Assembly: GCA_052148435.1 (NCBI GenBank)
Contig: JBKQIF010000153.1
Span: forward strand, 1-64,000
DNA length: 64,000 nt
Source: JBEKYD01 sp052148435
GTDB taxonomy: Bacteria; Acidobacteriota; Terriglobia; Bryobacterales; Bryobacteraceae
Direction: 5' to 3'
The stretch's first letter is position 1. Each line of letters starts with the position of its first letter. The position numbers and the translations under genes are program-made. Below are positions 51,671 to 59,819 of the stretch, in pieces. A model generated the notes under the pieces. That model worked only from the letters and a program-made list of their open reading frames with translations, searched no databases and was not told where the DNA came from.

Positions 51671-51696
51671 CCGACAGGCCAGGAGGCCTGCCCCAC
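51671..51696. repeat. Palindromic repeat with CCCAC flank, different stem
   Basis: CCGACAGGCC-AGGA-GGCCTGCCCCAC. The 6-bp CAGGCC/GGCCTG stem differs from the copies at 22803 and 39251, while the CCGAC and CCCAC flanks are shared. Confidence 0.65.
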
Positions 51697-51776
51697 TAAC
51701 ATCCGAGCGCCGACAGCCTTCCCGCCAGTCAAGAACCCGACGAAGTGTGCCGATAAGGTTGTGGGAGGCGAGCAGC

Positions 51777-52778
51777 TTGGGTACCAACCAGCCAGACGGC
51801 GGCGCGGGGTTGCGGGTATTAGTTGCCGACGACAATCCCGTGTTCCGGTGCATGTTGCGGACCATGCTCGGGAAATGGGGATACCAAGCGGTGGAGGCTT
51901 CCGATGGGGCAACGGCGTACAACCTGCTCGAATCCGCCGACGCGCCGCGGCTGGCGGTCATGGATTGGATGATGCCGGGCATTGACGGGGTGGAGATTTG
52001 TCGAAGGGTCCGTGCGGAGGCGCGGGAGCCCTACATTTACATCGTGCTTCTGACGGCGCGTACCGAATCGGAGGATTTGGTGCACGGAATGGATGCGGGC
52101 GCGGACGATTACCTTACCAAGCCGTTCCACCCGCAGGAGTTGCGGGTGAGGATGCGGGCCGGCCGGAGGATTTTGGAATTGCAGCGGGAGTTGCTGGATG
52201 CGCGCGAGGAACTGCGGGTGCAGGCCACCCACGACGGCCTGACCGGGTTGTGGAATCGGGCGTCGATTCTGGAGACGCTGGACAAGGAGCTGGCGCGGGC
52301 ACAGCGGGAGGGACATCCGCTGACGATGCTGATGATCGATCTGGACCACTTCAAGCTGGTGAACGACAGCCACGGGCACCAGGCGGGCGACGCGGTACTG
52401 CGGGAGGCGGCGCGCCGGATCCAGTCGAGCATTCGGCGGTACGACACGGCCGGGCGTTATGGCGGCGAAGAGTTCGTAGTGGTGTTGCCGGCGACCGACC
52501 TGGCCGGCGGGATGGTGCAAGCGGAACGAATTCGGCAGACGATTGCCGGGGAGGGAATGACGGCATCGGGCAAATTGGTGGAGGTGACGTGCAGCATCGG
52601 CGTTTGCGCCTGGCCCGCATCGCGAGCCGGCGATGCGCCGGTGTTGATCCACGGCGCCGACGAAGCGCTGTACGAGGCCAAGCGCTCGGGCCGTAACCGC
52701 GTCCGCGCAAATGGCGTCGGTGCCGCGCTGGACCGAACCCTGGTGCGGCTGGATGCGGAGATCAACTCCCTGGGGTAG
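51777..52778 (+). CDS. Response regulator-diguanylate cyclase
   Basis: A 333-aa protein. The receiver domain (LRVLVADDNPVFRCMLRTML, LAVMDWMMPGIDGVEI with phospho-Asp, VLLTAR, DDYLTKPFHP with Lys) is joined by a coiled helix (ILELQRELLDAREELRVQAT) to a GGDEF domain (HDGLTGLWNR, IDLDHFKLVNDSHGHQAGD, RYGGEEFVVVLP). GGEEF is catalytically competent, and RRYD five residues upstream is a c-di-GMP inhibitory I-site. TTG start at 51777 is proposed because GGGAGG lies 8 nt before; the frame is open to GTG 51747. This is a PleD-like signal-dependent c-di-GMP producer. Confidence 0.92.
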   Translation: MGTNQPDGGAGLRVLVADDNPVFRCMLRTMLGKWGYQAVEASDGATAYNLLESADAPRLAVMDWMMPGIDGVEICRRVRAEAREPYIYIVLLTARTESEDLVHGMDAGADDYLTKPFHPQELRVRMRAGRRILELQRELLDAREELRVQATHDGLTGLWNRASILETLDKELARAQREGHPLTMLMIDLDHFKLVNDSHGHQAGDAVLREAARRIQSSIRRYDTAGRYGGEEFVVVLPATDLAGGMVQAERIRQTIAGEGMTASGKLVEVTCSIGVCAWPASRAGDAPVLIHGADEALYEAKRSGRNRVRANGVGAALDRTLVRLDAEINSLG

Positions 52779-52861
52779 CAATCGAGTGGTTCGCGCCGGC
52801 CGCACCCACGGCTTACGCCATGGGCTACTATCGATCGCCCTGCGGGCTGCGGTATAACCGG

Positions 52862-52875
52862 GGGGCGTCCGCCCC
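52862..52875. terminator. GC hairpin between convergent genes
   Basis: GGGGCG-TC-CGCCCC, a compact 6-bp stem with 2-nt spacer and no U-run, between the diguanylate cyclase and alcohol dehydrogenase ends. Confidence 0.3.
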
Positions 52876-52881
52876 GCTTGG

Positions 52882-53952
52882 TCAGGTCAGTTCTTCGTCG
52901 AAACAGACGGCCACCTTGCCGCACTTACCGCCGGCCATCAAGGTGTAGGCTTCCGAGGCGCGCTCGAGCGGGAAGCGGTGGGTAATCAAGTCGGCAGGAT
53001 GAAGCTTCCACGCCACCAGGCGTTCGACGAGTTCTTCCATGCGCCAGGTGGAAGTGACCCAGGAGCCGAAGATGGTTTTCTGGTCGTGGATGATGTCCGG
53101 CGAGGGGTTGAACTCGACGCGGCCCCCTTCGCCCAGAAACACGATACGGCCCCATTTGCGAGTGGCGCGAATGGCGGTGGCGCGGGCGCCGTCGTGGGCG
53201 GAGCACTCCACGGCGCGTTCGACGCCCGAGCCGCCGGTGAGGCGGAGGACATCGGCGACGTTGTCGGAGCCGCTGGGAAGGACCTCGTCGCAGAGACCGA
53301 GGTCGCGGGCCAGGTTCATGCGCTCCTCGACGACGTCGATGCCGATGATCTTGCGGGCCCCCAGCTTGCGGCAGAGAGCGCCGGCGGCCAGGCCGACGGG
53401 ACCGAGTCCGGTGATCAGCACGGCGTCGTTGCCGCCGATGCCGATCTTTTCCAGACCTTCGTAGACGGTACCGAAGCCGCAAGCCACCTGGGCGCCATCG
53501 GCGAAGCTGAGCTCGGGCGGGAGCCAGATCAGGTCTTTCTCTTCGGCCAGAAGAAAGTCGGCCATGCCGCCATCGCGCTGCCAGCCGTAGGCACGCCGAT
53601 AGCGGGCGCTGGTGCAGGAGATCATGTAGCCGCGGCGGCAATCGTTGCAAAGGCCGCAGCCGGAGATGTGATAGACGATGACGCGATCGCCAACGGCGAA
53701 GCGGCGGCAGCCAGGGCCGGCGCGGACGATCCGGCCGCAGGGTTCATGGCCAGCCACCACTCCCTGGTAGCCTTCCGGGCCCTTGCCCAGGTGCTGGTGG
53801 TAGATGCAGCGGATATCGGAGCCGCAGATGGTGGAGGCCTTCATGCGGAGGAGCACTTCACCATGGCCGGGCTCGGGAACCGGCACCTGCTTGAGTTGGG
53901 TGGTGCTATCGCCGGGCAAGTAGGCGCCCAGCATCACGGCGGCTGAACTCAT
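52882..53952 (-). CDS. Zinc-dependent alcohol/sorbitol dehydrogenase-type MDR protein
   Basis: A 356-aa medium-chain dehydrogenase. The catalytic-zinc region ASTICGSDIRCIYHQ, GVVAGHEPCGRIVRAG and structural-zinc cysteines CGLCNDCRRGYMISC are intact. The Rossmann part (AVLITGLGPVGLAAGALCRK, IIGIDVVEERMNLA) uses NAD, with Asp at the strand-2 end. The likely substrate is a polyol or sugar alcohol. The ATG overlaps the stop of the aldo-keto reductase by four bases, so the two act together. Confidence 0.92.
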   Translation of the reverse strand: MSSAAVMLGAYLPGDSTTQLKQVPVPEPGHGEVLLRMKASTICGSDIRCIYHQHLGKGPEGYQGVVAGHEPCGRIVRAGPGCRRFAVGDRVIVYHISGCGLCNDCRRGYMISCTSARYRRAYGWQRDGGMADFLLAEEKDLIWLPPELSFADGAQVACGFGTVYEGLEKIGIGGNDAVLITGLGPVGLAAGALCRKLGARKIIGIDVVEERMNLARDLGLCDEVLPSGSDNVADVLRLTGGSGVERAVECSAHDGARATAIRATRKWGRIVFLGEGGRVEFNPSPDIIHDQKTIFGSWVTSTWRMEELVERLVAWKLHPADLITHRFPLERASEAYTLMAGGKCGKVAVCFDEELT

Positions 53953-54989
53953 GGTTCGATCGCTCCGTTCCCATCCCACAGGGTTTCCCACGATTGCTCC
54001 GCCTTCCAGAGAAATACCTGGCCTTTGATGAGGCGGCAATTGCGGTCGATGGCGGCGATGTCGCGCATATCGTCCCTGGTGAGCGGCTGGCTCACGACCC
54101 CGCGCAGGTTAGCGAGAAAGTTATTAGGATTGACGGAAAAGGGAATCGGCGTCTGGCCGCGCTGGACCGCCCATTTAATGCAGATAACCGCCGGATGCAC
54201 ACCGAGACGCCGGGCGATGCGGACGATCGCGGGGTCTTCGGTATCGACGGTATCTTGCGGGGTGCGATCGCGGCCGGGACGGCCGGGAGAGCCGACGGGG
54301 CAAAAGCCAACCGGTTCGATGCCATGGCGGCGAACGTAGTCGAACAGCCCGGGCTGCTGGAAGTGGGGGTGCAGCTCCATTTCGTTAACGGCTGGTTGGA
54401 TACGGGCATCGCGGAGCAGCAGTTCCAGCTTGGGGATGGTCATGTTGGAAGTGCCAATGTGGCGGGCGAGCCCCAACTCCACCAGCTCTTCCATTTGCCG
54501 CCAAGTTTTCATGAACTCATGGTGGATATAGGGGCGCGCATTGGGGCAGCGCGCGGAAACGTCGCAGCCCGGCGGATGGAAGTTGGGAAAGGGCCAATGG
54601 ACGAGGTACATGTCCAGATAGTCGAGGCCGAGATGCTGGAGCGATTGGCGGCAGGCGGGGACCACGTCGGATTCGGCGTGCCTGTCGTTCCACAGCTTGG
54701 AGGTGACCCACAGCTCGCGGCGCCCGATGCCGCCGGCCATTATCTGGCGGAAGGATTCCCCGATACGGCTTTCGTTACCGTAGACGGAAGCGCAATCGAA
54801 ATGACGGTAGCCAATGGCGGCCGCGGCCTTAACGGCTTCGGCCACCTGTTCGGCGCCGACGTGGTCGGAACCGAAGGTGCCTAATCCGATGGCGGGCATT
54901 GGAGCGCCGGTAAAGAGGACGCGCCTGGGCACCAGGTTCGGATCGACTGTCTCGCGACCATCGAGGATGGGTTTTAATGGATGGCTCAC
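53949..54989 (-). CDS. Aldo/keto reductase
   Basis: A 346-aa NADP-dependent AKR. PAIGLGTFGSDHVGAEQV, YRHFDCASVYGNESRIG (catalytic Asp and Tyr), WVTSKLWND (Lys), MYLVHWPFPNFHPPGCDV (His) and HIGTSNMTIPKLELLL follow the family order; the C-terminal RGQTPIPFSVNPNNFLANL replaces the usual IPK.S coenzyme motif. A sugar aldehyde or ketone is the likely substrate. It is first in a coupled operon with the alcohol dehydrogenase and divergent from ccmC. Confidence 0.92.
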   Translation of the reverse strand: MSHPLKPILDGRETVDPNLVPRRVLFTGAPMPAIGLGTFGSDHVGAEQVAEAVKAAAAIGYRHFDCASVYGNESRIGESFRQIMAGGIGRRELWVTSKLWNDRHAESDVVPACRQSLQHLGLDYLDMYLVHWPFPNFHPPGCDVSARCPNARPYIHHEFMKTWRQMEELVELGLARHIGTSNMTIPKLELLLRDARIQPAVNEMELHPHFQQPGLFDYVRRHGIEPVGFCPVGSPGRPGRDRTPQDTVDTEDPAIVRIARRLGVHPAVICIKWAVQRGQTPIPFSVNPNNFLANLRGVVSQPLTRDDMRDIAAIDRNCRLIKGQVFLWKAEQSWETLWDGNGAIEP

Positions 54990-55112
54990 AGGGTTGGCTC
55001 AGGCAACCGCTAATCTGTAGCACGGTGAAAGTTGGGAAGTCAACGAAGCGCCGCATGCTCCGGAAGGACGCGGTGCGATATATTTGGATCTGGCTGGGAG
55101 GGAAAGGGCGCG

Positions 55113-55787
55113 ATGCGCGACAAGATCGTTTACTTCGCGGGCGCGGCGGCAATCGTCATTTTTGCCCGCGATATCTACGTGGCTGCGGGACTGCCCGAAG
55201 AAGCGTCGCAGGGCATAATCTTCAAAATCATTTTCTTTCATGTGCCGCTGGCGATCGCCGCGATGCTGGCGTCTTTCGTGGCGCTGGTGGCCAGCATTCT
55301 TTTCCTGGTCACAAGAAACTTTCGCTACGACGCGCTGGCGGTTTCGGTGACCGAGGTGGGATTGGCGCTGCTGGCGGGAAACCTGATCACCGGCTCGATC
55401 TGGGGTCATGTCGCCTGGGGCGTATGGTGGGCCTGGGACGCGCGGCTGACGTCGGCGCTGGTGTGCTGGCTGCTCTACGCCGGCTACATGATGCTGCGCC
55501 GGGCCATAGAGGAACCCACGCAACGGGCCACCTTCGCCGCGGTATTTTCCATTTTGGCGTTCATCGACGTGCCAATCGTGGTCTTCTCGATCAAATGGTG
55601 GAGGACGCAGCACCCGCAGCCGGTCTTCTGGGGCGGCGGCAGTTTTCCCGCGGAGTGGTTGGGGGTGTTCCTGTGGAACATGCTTGCCATGACTCTGCTG
55701 GGCGTGGTTCTGACCATGGTTCGTTTGCGCCAGGAGGACGCGCAGCGGGAGCTGGACGCAATGCGGCGCATGGCGCACGCGTTTTGA
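55113..55787 (+). CDS. ccmC: CcmC/CcsA-type cytochrome c assembly protein
   Basis: A 224-aa membrane protein with six hydrophobic helices. The haem-handling WWAWD motif lies in AWGVWWAWDARLTSALVCWL, flanked by His residues in FKIIFFHVPLAIAAML and WWRTQHPQPVFWGG. It should present haem for cytochrome c maturation (system I). The start at 55113 follows GGGAGG by 10 nt. Only a CcmD-like gene follows; ccmA, B, E, F, G and H are not in the window. Confidence 0.9.
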   Translation: MRDKIVYFAGAAAIVIFARDIYVAAGLPEEASQGIIFKIIFFHVPLAIAAMLASFVALVASILFLVTRNFRYDALAVSVTEVGLALLAGNLITGSIWGHVAWGVWWAWDARLTSALVCWLLYAGYMMLRRAIEEPTQRATFAAVFSILAFIDVPIVVFSIKWWRTQHPQPVFWGGGSFPAEWLGVFLWNMLAMTLLGVVLTMVRLRQEDAQRELDAMRRMAHAF

Positions 55788-55806
55788 GGGCAAGCCTTCA
55801 GCGATC

Positions 55807-55865
55807 AGCAGTCAGCGATCAGCTCTTTGGTTTAGCTGAGAGCTGAGAGCTGATCGCTGACAGCT
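55807..55865. repeat. GATCGCTGA inverted repeat
   Basis: AGCAGTCAGCGATCAGCTCT (55807-55826) pairs with AGAGCTGATCGCTGACAGCT (55846-55865) at 19 of 20 positions, forming a long hairpin between ccmC and the CcmD-like gene. It is the best copy of the family. Confidence 0.8.
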
Positions 55866-55883
55866 GTGCTTTCCAAAGGACTT

Positions 55884-56090
55884 ATGACCTATCTGTTTGC
55901 TCAACTTACTTCCGACGATGTGACGCGCGAAATCGCCCGCTTGCAGCATGGCTATTATTGGCTGAGCTGGGCCATGATCGTGGCCTGGGCGATTGTGGTG
56001 GTTTACGTTTTGCTGCTGGTAGGAAGGGAGAAGAAGCTGAAGCGGGAAATTGCCAGCCTGAAGGTAATGCTGGAGGAAAAGCAGAAGTAA
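55884..56090 (+). CDS. CcmD-like small membrane protein
   Basis: A 68-aa protein with one membrane helix (YYWLSWAMIVAWAIVVVYVL) and a basic/coiled C-terminal tail (GREKKLKREIASLKVMLEEK). Size, topology and position after ccmC fit CcmD, the small subunit that releases holo-CcmE, though sequence similarity is not testable here. ATG at 55884 was chosen with AAAGGA just upstream (short spacing); GTG 55866 is the alternative. Confidence 0.6.
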   Translation: MTYLFAQLTSDDVTREIARLQHGYYWLSWAMIVAWAIVVVYVLLLVGREKKLKREIASLKVMLEEKQK

Positions 56091-56155
56091 ATCGCGGACA
56101 CACGCGGCGGCTTGTCAATGCCTGCCGCGCGTGACCGCGGTTGAGAGCTTGCGGG

Positions 56156-56485
56156 TTAGTAGCTGAAGTCGAGCTTGGTTGTCGAGCCGCCAAACTCGAT
56201 CGAGTCGACGCGGTCCGCGGCGCCGTCCTTGCTCGAATCCACTATCGTGTCGGCGAACTTCTTGGCACTGGTTTCCACTTTGACGGCGGTCGACACCGAC
56301 TTCTGGGTGCGCGTGTCCGTGAAGACGGCCGTGCCGCCATCCAGCTTCACTTTGTAGTGGCCAGGCGCCAACTGCAGGGCGCCGACCTTGGCGGGTGAAC
56401 CCAGGGTCAGTTCGTAGGCTTTGGTTCCGGCGAAGCTGAGGCTCGACAGAGACAGTAATCCAATCAAAAGCAGCGATTTCTTCAT
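56156..56485 (-). CDS. Small secreted protein
   Basis: A 109-aa exported protein: signal peptide MKKSLLLIGLLSLSSLSFAG, then a compact beta domain (YELTLGSPAKVGALQLAPGH, YKVKLDGGTAVFTDTRTQKS) ending in STTKLDFSY. This resembles small secreted acidobacterial proteins I know only as hypothetical. The AT-rich region 56560-56670 upstream could host its promoter. Confidence 0.7.
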   Translation of the reverse strand: MKKSLLLIGLLSLSSLSFAGTKAYELTLGSPAKVGALQLAPGHYKVKLDGGTAVFTDTRTQKSVSTAVKVETSAKKFADTIVDSSKDGAADRVDSIEFGGSTTKLDFSY

Positions 56486-56669
56486 AGGTTTTTTGCCATT
56501 CCTTGCGGTTTCTTGTAGAACCTGCAATCGGCGTCCGGGACGTTTGCCGTTTCTAAATTCATGGTACGTCAATTACGGTTTCAAACCCCATCGAACTTTT
56601 TTATTATCTGGATTGTTAATGGATTTTAACTCAATTGTTTGCAATACTTGCGAGGATTTTTACATAGAT

Positions 56670-57605
56670 TTACAATCCCTGACGGAACTGTAAAGAACCC
56701 ACCAATTCACTTACATTACGGAGTTTCTCGCGGCGGCAAAACGCGCCTAATTCGCCGGCAATGGCAACGGTTGCGGCGGGATTCCAGAAGGAAGCGGTAC
56801 CGACCTGGACGGCAGTAGCGCCCGAGACGAGGAATTCGGCGGCATCTTCGCCCGAGGCGATGCCGCCCAAGCCTACCACGGGAATTTTGACGGCGTTTGC
56901 GGCCAGGTAAACCAGGCGGAGGGCAAGAGGTTTGATGGCCGGGCCGGAAAGACCGCCAAAACCGGCTCCGATGCGGGGCCGGCGGGTGCGGGCGTCGACC
57001 GAGAGGGCAAGGAAGGTATTGACCAGCGAGAGGGCGTCGGCGCCGTGCTCTTCGGCGGCGCGGGCCAGGGGTTCGATGGCGGCAACGTTGGGAGACAGCT
57101 TGACGATCAGGGGCCGGCGCGCAACCTGTCTGGCCGCGCGGACCACATCGGCCAGCAGGCCGGGGTCGCTGGAGAAAAACATGCCGCCGTGGCTGGTATT
57201 GGGGCAGGATACGTTGAGTTCGTAGCCGGCCAGGCCGGGGTGGTCTTCGAGAACGCGAATCACTTCGCAGTAATCGGCGACCTGGTAGCCGAAGACGTTG
57301 GCGAAAACCGCGGTATCGATTTTGGCCAATTGGGGCAGTTTGTCCTTGACGAAGGCCCGCACGCCGATATTCTGGAGGCCGATGGAGTTGATCATGCCGG
57401 CGGGAGATTCGACCACGCGAGGGGGCGGATTGCCCTCGATGGGCTCGCGGGACAGTCCTTTGACGACCAGGCCGCCAAGAGCCTCCAGGTTCACCATGCC
57501 GGCGAATTCGACGCCATAGGCAAACGTACCGGCGGCAGCCAGGACGGGATTGCGGAGGGGGATGCCGCAGAGTGTGGTGGAGAGCAGGGAATCGGGGGCG
57601 CTCAT
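56670..57605 (-). CDS. pyrD: Dihydroorotate dehydrogenase, class 1B type
   Basis: A 311-aa FMN enzyme of pyrimidine synthesis. PLRNPVLAAAGTFAYGVEFA, VVKGLSREPIEGNPPPRVVE, SPAGMINSIGLQNIGV, YELNVSCPNTSHGGMFFSSD (catalytic Cys, so class 1), IVKLSPNVAAIEPLARAA and VVGLGGIASGEDAAEFLVSG are all standard. Class 1B enzymes use NAD with the PyrK subunit; no pyrK is adjacent. Confidence 0.95.
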   Translation of the reverse strand: MSAPDSLLSTTLCGIPLRNPVLAAAGTFAYGVEFAGMVNLEALGGLVVKGLSREPIEGNPPPRVVESPAGMINSIGLQNIGVRAFVKDKLPQLAKIDTAVFANVFGYQVADYCEVIRVLEDHPGLAGYELNVSCPNTSHGGMFFSSDPGLLADVVRAARQVARRPLIVKLSPNVAAIEPLARAAEEHGADALSLVNTFLALSVDARTRRPRIGAGFGGLSGPAIKPLALRLVYLAANAVKIPVVGLGGIASGEDAAEFLVSGATAVQVGTASFWNPAATVAIAGELGAFCRREKLRNVSELVGSLQFRQGL

Positions 57606-57640
57606 ACGATGTGGTCTATGAGCGCTGGGCGGAAGCCGAC

Positions 57641-57662
57641 GCAGGCCAAAGGCCTACTCCAC
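57641..57662. repeat. AGGCC-AAA-GGCCT repeat, copy 1
   Basis: AGGCCAAAGGCCT with trailing ACTCCAC; the 22-nt unit is identical at 63335-63356, and both continue with related CAGGCGTTT sequence. A GTGGC-framed palindrome. Confidence 0.75.
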
Positions 57663-57750
57663 GCAGGCTGCCGTAGAGCAGGCGTTTCCCCTTGCAGCCG
57701 GCCGGAGCTACCAGTGCCGCCACTGACTGCGGTTCCCGTTGGGCGGCGGA

Positions 57751-59226
57751 TCATTCGATGAGGGCCTCGCTCAAGACCCTGCCCGCGGCGGAGGAGGGCG
57801 AGGCCACGCCGATGGCGCGGGCCAGGGTGGGCGCCAGGTCGACGGCTTCGACCGGTTGTTCGAACACCCCGCCGAGAAACTGCGGCCCGTAGAGGCACAG
57901 CGGGGTGCGGGCGTCGTAGTTATAGAGGGAACCGTAGGAGATGCCGCGCTTCTGGCCGTAGTCTTCGACGTATTCGGGCCGGTAGGAGAGCATCAAGTCT
58001 CCCGAGCGCTTGGGATGGAAACTGTTGCGAAAGCGTTCTTGCCATCGATTATGGACGGAGCAGGCGCCGGAAGCGGTGAAGACCGCGGCCACGGCCGGGT
58101 GGGTCATGGCGGCCGAGGCGGCGCGATCGCGAACGGTGTCGAGATTCGCGGCCGGGTCCGGATCGAGGTAGACGAAGGGGTAGAGGTAAGCAGCCACGTG
58201 CCCCAGTCTGGCCGGCGCCAGAGCTTTTTCGATAGTCTGGGCCACGGATTCACCGTTGACCGCCATGCGAGCCCGCGCAGACTCCGAGGGCAGGGGCGGG
58301 GCGCCATGGCCGCCGGCCAGAACCAGGTTGAAGCCGGCGTCGCCAAATTCACGGCTCAGACGGTCCACCAGGCTGGCCAGGTCCAGATCCAGGCGCAGCA
58401 TCATTTGTTGCAGCAAAGGAGACCGCGATCCGGTCTCGTAGCCGAGGAAGGCGGAAGAGGAAACCACCAGATACAACAGGTCGAAGACGCCATTCTGGCC
58501 CAAGCCTTCGCGCACGATCGCCTCGTGGGCCAGTTCAAACTGGGTGTTCTGGGCGAAGGGCGATGCCCGATACAGTTCCACGAACTCCCTCGGATGGGCG
58601 GCATCATAGCGCAGCACGCGCAGGGGAGGCGCCTCGGGGCGGGCACCCTGAGCCATCCAGCGGGCGTCGTGCAAAGCGTCGGGCGAATGGCTCTGGTTGA
58701 ATGCGTCGAGCCAATCGGGCTCCGAACCCGACGCGGCGAAGCGGCCGTTGTCGTCCATCCAGAAACGGCTGGCCGGGATGAATCCGGTAACCAGCCGGGC
58801 GTGCAGGGGATCGAGCGTCACGACGGTGATACGGGTGTGGTCCTGTGCCGCCACCTGTTCAGCGAGGGTGGTGGCCAGCAGTTCCTCATAGCCGAGACGG
58901 AGCGGTTTCTTGGCGGCGCGGTCGTAACACCAATCCGCCACGATACCGTGCTGAGCGGGCCAGGCGCCGGTGGCCACAGTGGCCAGGGTGGTGGAGGAAA
59001 AAGTACTGGCCAGGTGCCGGCAATCGGGGAAGTAGGAGCCATGCTCGAGCAGCCGGCGGAAACCGCCGGGGGCGAAACGCTGCCAGGCGGAATCCACCAG
59101 ATCGGGCTGGAAATGCTCCAGCAGAATGCAGACCGTCAATTGGGGCCGGCGTGGAATCGCGCGCGCGGCGCCGCCCGCGAGGGCACCGGCCACCGCGGCG
59201 CCGAACGCTCTGCGGTTCAGGGCCAT
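57751..59226 (-). CDS. Alkaline-phosphatase-superfamily protein with altered metal site
   Basis: A 491-aa Tat-exported protein (MALNRRAFGAAVAGALAGGA). The fold is that of nucleotide pyrophosphatase/phosphodiesterases: LEHFQPDLVDSA, STFSSTTLATVATGAWPAQH with the nucleophile Ser/Thr region, LAGGHGAPPLPSESA and YDARTPLCLYGP. Several metal ligands differ: Glu for the first Asp, SSSAFLGYETG where D-x-x-G-H is expected, and GGHG for DHG. It may have lost phosphodiesterase activity or changed chemistry. Confidence 0.78.
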   Translation of the reverse strand: MALNRRAFGAAVAGALAGGAARAIPRRPQLTVCILLEHFQPDLVDSAWQRFAPGGFRRLLEHGSYFPDCRHLASTFSSTTLATVATGAWPAQHGIVADWCYDRAAKKPLRLGYEELLATTLAEQVAAQDHTRITVVTLDPLHARLVTGFIPASRFWMDDNGRFAASGSEPDWLDAFNQSHSPDALHDARWMAQGARPEAPPLRVLRYDAAHPREFVELYRASPFAQNTQFELAHEAIVREGLGQNGVFDLLYLVVSSSAFLGYETGSRSPLLQQMMLRLDLDLASLVDRLSREFGDAGFNLVLAGGHGAPPLPSESARARMAVNGESVAQTIEKALAPARLGHVAAYLYPFVYLDPDPAANLDTVRDRAASAAMTHPAVAAVFTASGACSVHNRWQERFRNSFHPKRSGDLMLSYRPEYVEDYGQKRGISYGSLYNYDARTPLCLYGPQFLGGVFEQPVEAVDLAPTLARAIGVASPSSAAGRVLSEALIE

Positions 59227-59427
59227 TAGACAGGAGTTTAACCCACCTCGGCACGCGGTTTCAGGAATTCGCTGGCGCGGCCGGCCGGGCCGGTGTGGCT
59301 GACGGCTTCGATCTGGATCCGTCGCCTTATTTGCGAATACAAGTGCCTGGCATTTTCCACTCCACCAACGGCCCCCGGAGTGGTGTTATAGTGTAACGTC
59401 TAATTAGTCGCTTTTTGAACCAGCCGC

Positions 59428-59745
59428 ATGAAACAGGAAAAAGGCATCCTGGGGCTCCCGGCAATTCGGCGTAATCGCGGGATAACCCTCGAACAGATTT
59501 CCGGCACCACGAAGATCGGTGTGCGCTTGCTCGAAGCGATTGAAAACGGCGAATTCCGCAAACTTCCGGGTGGTATTTACAATACCAACTACATTCGCCA
59601 ATACGCCCGAGCGATTCGTTACGACGAAGCAGCGCTGCTCGATTACTATCATTGCCAAACGCGCCCGGCGGCATTGCCGCAGGTGGAGGGCAGTACCGGC
59701 AAGTGGAACTTGTTCGGACCGGCATCGCCGCTGGCGGGATCTTAG
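59428..59745 (+). CDS. RodZ-type helix-turn-helix protein
   Basis: A 105-aa protein with an XRE/HTH_25 domain: IRRNRGITLEQISGTTKIGV, RLLEAIENGEFRKLPGGIYN, TNYIRQYARAIRYDEAALLD. This is the cytoplasmic domain of RodZ-like cell-shape proteins, but the membrane helix and periplasmic part are absent. A stand-alone regulator or shortened RodZ is possible. TATAGT at 59387-59392 is a likely -10 box. Confidence 0.85.
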   Translation: MKQEKGILGLPAIRRNRGITLEQISGTTKIGVRLLEAIENGEFRKLPGGIYNTNYIRQYARAIRYDEAALLDYYHCQTRPAALPQVEGSTGKWNLFGPASPLAGS

Positions 59746-59756
59746 CGGGGAACAAA

Positions 59757-59810
59757 CACAGGCTAAAGCCTGTGCCACCGGAACAAGTACAAGCTAAGAC
59801 CTATGCCACC
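59757..59810. repeat. AGGCTAAAGCCT palindromes in tandem
   Basis: CACAGGCTAAAGCCTGTG with GCCACC (59757-59779) followed by a degenerate copy ACAAGCTAAGACCTATGCC (59789 on). The exact unit recurs at 62268-62290. Confidence 0.8.
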
Positions 59811-59819
59811 AAGTGGCCA

